Part shown: positions 8,701-14,411 of the stretch, one piece after another
Layout: each line of letters begins with the position of its first letter
How positions within the stretch are numbered: position 1 is the first letter of the stretch
Translations under genes and position numbers: made by a program
The notes under the pieces: model-generated
The model's database searches: none
The model's input: only the letters and a program-made list of their open reading frames with translations
What the model was told of the DNA's origin: nothing
NCBI GenBank assembly: GCA_002887195.1
Contig: PJAB01001448.1
Span: 1-14,411 of the forward strand
Length of the DNA stretch: 14,411 nt
Source: Chrysochromulina parva
Taxonomy: Eukaryota; Haptophyta; Prymnesiales; Chrysochromulinaceae
Reading direction: 5' to 3'

Positions 8701-11012
8701 AGCCGCAGCCGCAGCCGCAGCCGCAGCCGCGGCCTCTTCGCCGTCCTTGGCGGTGGAGACGGCCGAAGAAAGTGGCGGCGTGGGCGCCGAGCTGGGCGTC
8801 TCGCCGCCGCCGCCGATGGCACGCGACTCCGACGTCACAACACGAGCACTTGCAAGCGACTCCGACGTCACAACACGAGCACTTGCATGCGACTCCGACG
8901 TCACAACACGAGCACTTGCATGCGACTCCGACGCGCCGTTGCCTGCGTGGACTTCGTGGGCGGACTGCGTGGAGGAGAGCAACGCCGGCGTCAGCGTGCG
9001 CAAGCCAGGGCTGAGCGTCACGATCGTCGACGAGGGCGTCGGCTCCGATGAGCGTCTCCTCAAGAAGAAGAAGAAGCGCCCGCCGCCCCCCTCTTTCCTG
9101 TCCGTGTCGCCGCCCAAGGAGAAGAGTGAGGCGCAGGCGGGCACGGTGGCGGAGGCAGCGGCCTCGGCTGCGCTTGCGGCGTGCGTGCACGAGGCCTCTG
9201 CTGAGGAGATTGCGATCTCTGCTGAGGAGATTGCGTCCGCCACCGCCGAGCTCGCCTCTTCGTCCGCAGGCTCGGCGATCGAAAAGTCGGGTGGTTCGTG
9301 CGTGCTCGACGTGCCCGCGACCGCGTGGTCGACGCGACGATCCTTTGCTGCCGTCGTGCGAGGCAAGGAGGCCGAGGGCGCCGGCGGCGCCGGTGGCGCC
9401 GGCGGCGCTGGTGGCGCCGGTGGCGCCGGTGGCGCCGTGGCCGCGTCGAGTTTTGACCCGCAGCTCCACGCCTCTGACGACGTGCCGTCGCCGAGCCGTC
9501 GCCGGAGCAGCGTGGGGACGCTGGGCTCGTCTGCCGACTCGACTGGCCGGCAGGAGAAGCGAGAGAAGCTGCTCTCGCCCGACCGACGCACGGCGGAGGA
9601 GCTGCATGAGCTCCAGCTGCAGCGCGAGAAGAACGCCGAGGCGTTGCGCGCGAGCAAGGCTGCCGAGGAGGCGCAGCGGCTGCAGCAGCGTCGGGAGCAC
9701 GAGGCGCAGGTGCGCAAGCGTATTGAGGAGGGAGTCCGCTGATGACCTCTGATGACCTCTGATGACCTCTGATGAAGCATATTGAGGAGGAAGTTCGCGA
9801 GCCCCGACCCTGCCTCGCATGCAAGTGCTCACCACGGCGCCCGCTCCGCAGGTGCGCAAGCGGCAGGAGGAGATGAAGTCCGCAAAGGCTGCCACCATTG
9901 AGGAGCGCAATAAGAAGGCTGAGGCGAACCGGGAGGCACACATCGGCAAGGTGGCCTCCAAGGCGCGTCTCGAGTCACGCAAGGTGGACGAGGTGGCGTT
10001 CATCAAGTCCCACAGCACTGACCCAGCGGTGGAGGAGGCTGAGGAGCGAAAGGCGCAGCTCGCCCTGAAGATGAACGAGGCGGAGGAGCGGCGCAAGCTG
10101 CATCAGGGCAAGCAGGCCGCGGCCAACGCGGAGCGCGAGAAGGCCGCCAACGAGCGGCTGCTCGAGCGCAAGCGCATGGATGACGCGCGCACCGAGGTGC
10201 ACACTTCCAAGGTGGACGAGGCCTACCATCGCTGGACGGAGTTCACGCAGTCGGTCGCCGACCGTGCCGCGCAGAAGAGCCAGAAGCGGCTCGACGTCAT
10301 CTCGCGGCGCGAGCAGGCTGAGCTCGAGGAGCAGGCGCGTTGATTGCCACTGATGCCCCGCCTTGCATGCAAGTGCTCACCACAGCGCGCACGAGCAGGC
10401 TTGAGCTCGAGGAGCAGGCGCGTTGATTGCCACTGATGCCCCGCCTTGCATGCAAGTGCTCACCACAGCGCGCATGAGCAGGCTTGAGCTCGAGGAGCAG
10501 TCGCGTTGATTGCCACTGAGGACCCGCCCTGCATGCGAGTGCTCACCACAGCGCGTTCGGCTCTCGCGGAGCAGGCGGAGAAGCGGCGCGCGCTCGAGCG
10601 CAAGATTACCGAGGCCAACGAGCGCCGTCTGCTGCACATTCGAATGCTCATGTCGCAAGCTCACGTGGCTTCTGAGCGCACGGTGCAGGCGCAGCAGACT
10701 CGCGAGGCGCGGCGCGCCACGCTGGCCGAGGAGGCCAACTCAACGACGGATGGCGTCTCGACGGCGGAGAGGCGCTCGTCCAAGTCGGAGTCGGAGCTGA
10801 TCGACCCGTCCATCCTCGCCGCCCTCGAGGGCGCCGTCGTGGGCGGCGGCGGCGGCGGCGGCGGCTGGGTGGGCGGCGGCGGCAGGCGCAACAAGGGCGG
10901 CGGCGGCAAGCGCAGTGGGCGGAAGCGCGGCGGGCACTCGAGGGCAGACTCGACGGGCGGTTCGATAGGCGGCGCCTCGGAGTCGGGCTACTGCTCCGTC
11001 TCGGGCGACGAG

Positions 11013-11054
<42 letters not shown>

Positions 11055-13973
11055 GGCGGTGGCGGCGGAGGCACGGGCGGCGGCGGCGGCGAGCTTCTCG
11101 AGGACGACGAGGCCGAGGCCGAGGCTGAGGCGGCGGAGCCAACGCCGTCCTCAGCCTCGGCGGCGGCGCGAAGGTCAAGGACGTCCAGGACGACGGATGA
11201 CGAAGGCGACGAAGGCGCCGAGGCCGATTGTGAAGAGGTCGACGAGTTTGCCGCGACGGACGGGGCAGTGGTCGCCGTGCCCCCCACGCTCGCCGCGCTC
11301 GCCGCCAAGGATGAAGGCGACGAGGCGTCGAACTTGGCCACGTCGGGCGGCGGTTCCACCTGGGCCAGCCACCTCGCGGCCCTCTCGACGACGACACCTC
11401 GAGATCAGCTCGAGATCAGCTCCCGCGTCCACGACCTGCTCCGCTCCCCGCTGCGCGCGCAGGTGGAGGCGGCGCAGGCCGAGGTGCGCGAGGCGGAGCG
11501 CGTGAGGCTGCGCAAGCTGCGCGCCCGCGCCAAAAAGGTGCGCCAGCGCATGGCGGCCACGGCCAGCAGCCTTCACATCGAGCAGCTGGAGCAGCTCTGG
11601 GGCGGCCCCGGCTCGGCGCAAGGCTCCAAGCGAACGCTCAAGCTGCTCGGCGAGCTCGCCACGCTCGCCTCGCAGCCCAACTGCGACGGCGCGGAGACGT
11701 GCGCGTGGGAGCTGTGCAGGCTCCTCGAGACAGGGCGTGAACGAGACCTTCACACTGTGCGCACGCAGGGCGGACTCGAATCTCTTGTCACTCTCGCGAT
11801 GGCCGGTGTCGCCGACGCGGCAGGCACGGCCGCACCATTCTCAACCGCCTCGACGACGCCGCCGGCGGTGCGTGCCTCGACCAAGACGGCGGCTACGCGT
11901 GCGCTGCTCGCGGCGTGCGCCCTGCCGCAGAACCGCGCGTACCTGCTCTTAACGGCCACGGTTGAGAAGCTCGCTTTTGGGCTGCTGCCGGCGGCGGTCG
12001 ACTTGGACTCCCGACAAGAGGCGCTCGATGGGCGTCTGTCGTCACCCATCGCGGTCTCCGCGCCGCCCGATGCGCTGCTGCTGCCGCTGCTCAAGGTGCT
12101 GCGCCTCGTCATCGCGACGCCGCCCGTGGCCGAGGCGCACCGCAAGCTGCGCGCGGACCTCGTCGTGGTGGTGCTGTACTCGGGCGGGCTGCACATGCTG
12201 CGCGACTACTGCGGTGCGTGTGCGATGACCCTCTCGGGCGCCGCGCGCCACCAGCCGCTGCTCATCCAGTACTTTGCGCTGCTGCACGCGCTGCTGCTGC
12301 CGCTCCATGCCGATGGCAGCGCGGCGTGCGCCACACCGCTCCGTGAGTACCTCGAAGAGTCTGGGCTGAGCGGCGTGCCGGAGATGGTCAAGAACATTCT
12401 CTTCGAGTCGACGCAGCCCGCCGGCTCGCAGCCGCAGCCAACCGCAGAGCTCTCGGCCTCGGGCATCGCCTCGGGCCTCACCCCGGCGGTCCTCAAGGTA
12501 TGTCGCACCGCCATCCAGCTTCTCGTGCACGTGGGCTCGCTGGGCTGTTGGGCCGGCAGCGGCGGCGGCGGCGGCGGCGGCGGCGGGGGCGGGGGCGGGG
12601 GCGGGGGCGGGGGCGGCGACGACTGCTTCCTGCGGCGCGCACTGGGCGCCGAAGAGTTGCGACTGCACACGTTCCAGCTGGCGCACCTCACCCTCTCCCT
12701 TTTCGGGGCCGTCGAGAAGGCTCAAGTGCGCACGGAGCCGGGCGGCGCGGGCACCGGCGTGGGCCTCGCGAGTCCCGCGAGCGGACGCGCCTCGCCGCTC
12801 GCCGCGCGGCCGTCCAGCTCGCCTGCGGCCGACGACGCCGCCGTGACCGCTGAGCTGCGGCTGCTGCTGCATGAGGTCCTGCTGCTCCTTGGCCTCTTCT
12901 GCCTGCACTCTCCGCGGAATGCGGAGGCTCTGCGCTGGCGTTGGGGTGCCCACCCCACGATGCTCCACCGGCTGGTCGAGCTGCCCTTCCGTTACTTTTG
13001 CGAGCCGCGCTGCCGCCAAGTCCTGTTGCCCACCCTGCTCTGTGCGGTGCTGCACGAGCCTGTGAATCTACGCATCCTCTCGTCGAGCCTCTCGCCTGAG
13101 CACCTGGTCACCTTCCTCAAGACGCAGTCGCTCGCCGTCGGGACGACGAACCAGGCTGGAGCCTCCCAGGCCGCTGGAGCCACCCAGGCCGCTGGAGCCT
13201 CCCAGGCCGCTGGAACCACCCAGGCCGCTGGAACCACCCAGGCCGCTGGAACCACCCAGGCCGCCGTCGGCACGCCGCCGCCGCTCGCGCCCGCAGTGCT
13301 CGCCGATGACCCATCGGAGCTGCCGATGGTCTCCCTCGAGTATGGGCTGGCGGCGCGTGTGCCGCCTGCGCTCTGGCCGGCCTGCATGCGCTACTTGAGC
13401 GAACGGCCCGAGTCGCCGATGCCCGGCCCGATCGACGGTGTCGAGCCGCCGCCGAGCGCCGTGATGAGCGAAGGCACCGCCGCGGCCGCTCTGGAGGTCG
13501 AGAAGGCGGGCTCGACGACCGGCAAGAAGTTCACCAGCCAAGCTGCCCTGGCTACGCCGCCGCCGCCGCAGCCGCCCCCGCCCCCGCCGCCGCCGCCGCC
13601 GTTCGAGCCGCCCGAGCGCGCTGCCGCTCCGGCTATGCCGCCCATCCAAAGCCGCGCACGATCCAAATGGGGCGACTCCGACGAGGAGCCCGAGACAACG
13701 CCCGAGGGGGCGCCCGAGGCAGCGCGCGAGGGAGCGCCCGAGACAACGCCCGAGGCAGCGCCCGAGGCGGCGCGTGAGGGGGCTGCGGCGCCGACGCTCC
13801 ACCACGACGCCGACGCGGCGGCGCGAGGCGGAGCCACGCCTATCGGCGTTTCCCGCCCTTTCCCGCCGAGCACGCCCGCAGCGGAGCCCTCAAAATCGCC
13901 TCCATTTGCGGCGCCACGCGTCGTCAAGCCGCTGATCGAGCAGGCGCGCAGCCTCTTCGAGCCTAAGAAGTAA
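7622..13973 (+). CDS. SCAPER: SCAPER homologue (S-phase cyclin A-associated protein in the ER), spliced
   Basis: Proposed exons 7622-9709, 9852-10338 and 10552-13973, giving 1,998 residues, or up to 2,022 if the micro-exons at 10386-10421 and 10469-10504 are kept. Residues about 39-91 (LRELYVFCEK, FSVLTDRLRAQ) match the SCAPER N-terminal domain. TSWADCVEE (444-452) and LLSPDRR (650-656) match conserved short blocks. A long coiled coil follows, with the hallmark KVDEVAFI at 740-747 (animal form KVNEIAFI). The C-terminal helical, ARM-like half (about 11400-13420) ends with LLHEVLLLLGLFCLHSPRNA and LPFRYFCEPR. Animal SCAPER binds cyclin A, localises at the ER, and links TTC5 to CCR4-NOT in tubulin mRNA autoregulation; whether the algal protein does the same is inference. 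The C2H2 zinc finger of animal SCAPER is not seen; Gly-rich tracts occupy that zone. The protein is longer than human SCAPER (about 1,400 residues) because of Ala, Gly, Pro and acidic tracts, including a poly-Pro run at about 13557-13602 and Pro-Glu-Ala repeats at 13690-13786. Confidence 0.93.
8666..8734 (+). repeat. GCC/GCA trinucleotide repeat coding poly-alanine
   Basis: A run of 23 Ala codons, first pure GCC and then alternating GCC/GCA, in the disordered N-terminal part of SCAPER (residues 349-371). The pure half is likely length-variable. Seen directly; no domain function implied. Confidence 0.95.
8825..8934 (+). repeat. 33-bp coding minisatellite, 3.3 copies
   Basis: Three near-identical 33-bp units plus a partial fourth, in frame, each coding DSDVTTRALA followed by S or C. 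Units begin at 8825, 8858 and 8891, with the partial at 8924. Units 2 and 3 are identical and unit 1 differs by one base, indicating recent expansion. Each of units 2 and 3 ends with GAGCACTTGCATGC, the exact reverse complement of a sequence in the introns of the same gene. Confidence 0.95.
9377..9436 (+). repeat. 9-bp coding repeat (Gly-Ala-Gly)
   Basis: Six and two-thirds units of a 9-bp motif close to GGCGCCGGT, coding Gly-Ala-Gly repeats within SCAPER exon 1. Third-position differences (GGC/GGT, GCC/GCT) show it is somewhat older than the poly-Ala tract. Confidence 0.93.
9710..9851 (+). other. SCAPER intron 1 (142 nt, GT-AG, phase 0), repeat-flanked
   Basis: The upstream frame hits a stop at 9740, and the downstream coiled coil resumes in another frame, offset by 1. 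A 142-nt intron (142 mod 3 = 1) fixes this exactly: CAG|GTGCGC ... CCGCAG|GTGCGC. Joining gives EAQ-VRKRQEEMK. The 43-residue spacing from VRK to KVDEVAFI equals the spacing I recall in animal SCAPER, which supports this donor over an alternative GT at 9734 that would add 8 residues. The 16-bp CGCAGGTGCGCAAGCG occurs at 9705-9720 and again at 9847-9862, so both splice sites lie in copies of the same sequence. The 3' part (about 9801-9835) matches the modules at the second intron site. Confidence 0.87.
9739..9775 (+). repeat. 10-bp tandem repeat in intron 1
   Basis: CTGATGACCT repeated 3.7 times without mismatch. Each unit contains overlapping TGA triplets, and because 10 is not a multiple of 3 the array puts a TGA stop in all three forward frames within about 35 bases. 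Confidence 0.95.
10311..10551 (+). repeat. 82/83-bp tandem repeat spanning exon end and intron
   Basis: Three tandem units starting at 10311, 10393 and 10476. Each consists of a coiled-coil coding piece (GAGCAGGCT(T)GAGCTCGAGGAGCAG...) followed by a 47-nt GT...AG module. Unit 1 lacks one T present in units 2 and 3. Modules 1 and 2 are identical; module 3 differs at four positions. This is a tandem duplication that includes both exon and intron sequence. Confidence 0.95.
10339..10551 (+). other. SCAPER second intron site: three 47-nt GT-AG modules with two micro-exons
   Basis: Modules lie at 10339-10385, 10422-10468 and 10505-10551, each starting GTTGATTGCCACTGA and ending CTCACCACAG. The two spacers, 10386-10421 and 10469-10504, are 36 nt each and stop-free in the spliced frame (phase 1), coding PRTSRLELEEQA and PRMSRLELEEQS. 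They can be read as two in-frame micro-exons between three tiny introns, or the whole 213 nt (71 x 3) as one intron. A third reading is a 240-nt GC-AG intron at 10335-10574, between CAG|GCG copies like intron 1. All restore the frame, so the exact junctions need transcripts. An intron here is required because TGA at 10341 closes the upstream frame. Confidence 0.78.
11013..11090 (+). repeat. GGC repeat coding poly-glycine
   Basis: 26 residues, all Gly except one Thr, mainly GGC codons, in SCAPER exon 3. A shorter run of Gly codons lies nearby at about 10841-10866. Together they occupy the region between the coiled coil and the C-terminal helical half, where animal SCAPER carries its zinc finger. 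Confidence 0.93.
12561..12617 (+). repeat. GGC then GGGGGC repeat coding poly-glycine, G-quadruplex-prone
   Basis: 19 Gly codons inside the C-terminal helical half of SCAPER. The second half is a 6-bp GGGGGC repeat with five G5 tracts at 12585-12613 separated by single C, a strong four-tract G-quadruplex motif on the coding strand and in the mRNA. It inserts a long loop between two helices of the conserved domain. Confidence 0.93.
13152..13262 (+). repeat. 18-bp coding minisatellite (QAAGxx)
   Basis: About six units of 18 bp coding Q-A-A-G-(A/T)-(S/T), in SCAPER exon 3 just after the last strongly conserved helical block and before the final conserved patch (SLEYGLAARVPPALW). The last three units are virtually identical, suggesting recent duplication. 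Confidence 0.93.
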
Positions 13974-14102
13974 GACGCTCAGCCTTGGAAAAGATGCCAA
14001 GCCTATGAGACTGAACGGCATGCGCCTCAGAATCATCGTTTGAGTGCGCGCGGTGCGACGCACAGCCGGGGAGCGAGTCACTGTCAGGGGGTAAGAAACA
14101 CT

Positions 14103-14196
14103 GCAGGCGGCACGGCCACACCTCCGTCCATAGAGGCCCTCGTGCTTGGTTGTCCGGAGGTCGTGCGCGTTATGTTGAAACGCAGAAGCAGCGTCA
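14103..14196 (+). repeat. Right copy of the window-flanking direct repeat
   Basis: Matches 24-120 in the same orientation. It shares GGCCACACCTCCGTCCATAG at 14114-14133, the CCCTCGTGCTTGG segment, GTCCGGAGGT and GTGCGCGT, and more weakly the following GCAG-rich part. It lacks the 6-base insert of the left copy. ACCTCCG and CGGAGGT within it are perfect 7-bp inverted arms. Confidence 0.75.
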
Positions 14197-14293
14197 TGTT
14201 TAGTGCGAGCAGCGCACTCGCGGGCGCGCATTTTGGAGCAGATTCTCATCTGGCGCACGCTCACGGCTACTAAGTCTGTTACGGCGGGTGAGT

Positions 14294-14411
14294 TTTACCC
14301 AAGGGGGTAGGGGAGGGATTAATATCTGGATTTGCACCCCTTCCTCATACCCTGATTACAAACTGAGTGATTTACCCAAGGGGGTAGGGGAGGGATTAAT
14401 ATCTGGATTTG
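14294..14411 (+). repeat. Tandem repeat, 77-bp period, truncated by window end
   Basis: A 41-base segment from TTTACCCAAGGGGGTAGGGG to CTGGATTTG occurs identically at 14294-14334 and 14371-14411, an offset of 77. The second copy runs into the window end, so the true number of units is unknown. The G-rich part (GGGGGTAGGGGAGGG) has three G tracts. Confidence 0.9.

Larger units (their letters stand above)
13974..14411. other. 3' flank of SCAPER with repeats
   Basis: 438 bases after the SCAPER stop with no convincing gene. It contains the second copy of the window-flanking repeat (14103-14196) and ends in a tandem repeat that is cut by the window. The short open frame from about 14040 to 14273 runs through the repeat and is not supported as a gene. 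Confidence 0.6.

Noticed and set aside
8825..8934. CRISPR-like regular repeats
   Set aside because: Direct tandem units without spacers, in frame within a eukaryotic coding sequence.
9734..9851. Alternative donor for intron 1 at GT 9734
   Set aside because: It is also in frame but would duplicate VRKR and add 8 residues, disturbing the coiled-coil spacing shared with animal SCAPER; the 9710 donor fits better. Minor use cannot be excluded.
8054..10096. Very long antisense open frames (680 and 543 residues) opposite SCAPER
   Set aside because: They are Arg/Ala/Ser-rich mirror images of GC-rich coding repeats, cross intron 1 and show no domain; the sense strand has clear SCAPER homology.
3493..13973. 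Functional link between the RPE65-like gene and SCAPER
   Set aside because: Human RPE65 and SCAPER are both retinal-disease genes, but that shared association does not carry over to an alga, and spacing and separate spacers give no sign of co-regulation beyond common strand.

Overview
This is a GC-rich nuclear segment of a eukaryote, most likely a unicellular alga. The evidence is a SCAPER-family gene (a eukaryote-only family) interrupted by spliceosomal-type introns, long Ala/Gly/Pro tracts encoded by GC-rich codons, a gene with an N-myristoylation-type start, and no bacterial operon layout. Coding regions are strongly GC-rich and the spacers are visibly more AT-rich. A haptophyte or another chlorophyll-c alga is my best guess, but nothing in the window is diagnostic. 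All four convincing genes lie on the + strand, separated by spacers of about 0.5-1.1 kb, and three of them appear intronless.

Layout. (1) 24-120: one copy of a repeat that recurs at 14103-14196, near the other end of the window. (2) 219-2438: a secretory-looking fusion of an FkbM-like methyltransferase domain and a family-25 glycosyltransferase domain. (3) 2439-3492: spacer with one weak small ORF carrying a CxxC motif. (4) 3493-5064: a complete carotenoid cleavage oxygenase (RPE65/CCD superfamily) with all four iron-binding His and the three second-shell Glu, and an N-terminus that looks N-myristoylated. (5) 5554-6957: a protein of two diverged copies of one domain whose family I do not recognise. 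(6) 7622-13973: a SCAPER homologue of about 2,000 residues, with the SCAPER N-terminal domain, central coiled coil and C-terminal helical domain. Low-complexity Gly tracts stand where animal SCAPER has a C2H2 zinc finger. (7) 13974-14411: 3' flank with the second repeat copy and a 77-bp-period tandem repeat cut by the window end.

The most unusual part is the pair of intron sites in SCAPER. Intron 1 (9710-9851) is flanked by a perfect 16-bp direct repeat spanning both splice sites. The second site (10339-10551) is a tandem array of three 47-nt GT...AG modules separated by two 36-nt stop-free segments that keep the reading frame. Any combination of skipping or including these micro-exons therefore yields an open coiled coil that is 0, 12 or 24 residues longer. 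Both sites share a 3' sequence that looks like a small introner-type family.

The genes do not form an obvious pathway. The methyltransferase-glycosyltransferase points to glycan decoration in the secretory system, the carotenoid oxygenase to apocarotenoid or retinal production, and SCAPER to an ER-associated or tubulin-mRNA regulatory role known from animals.
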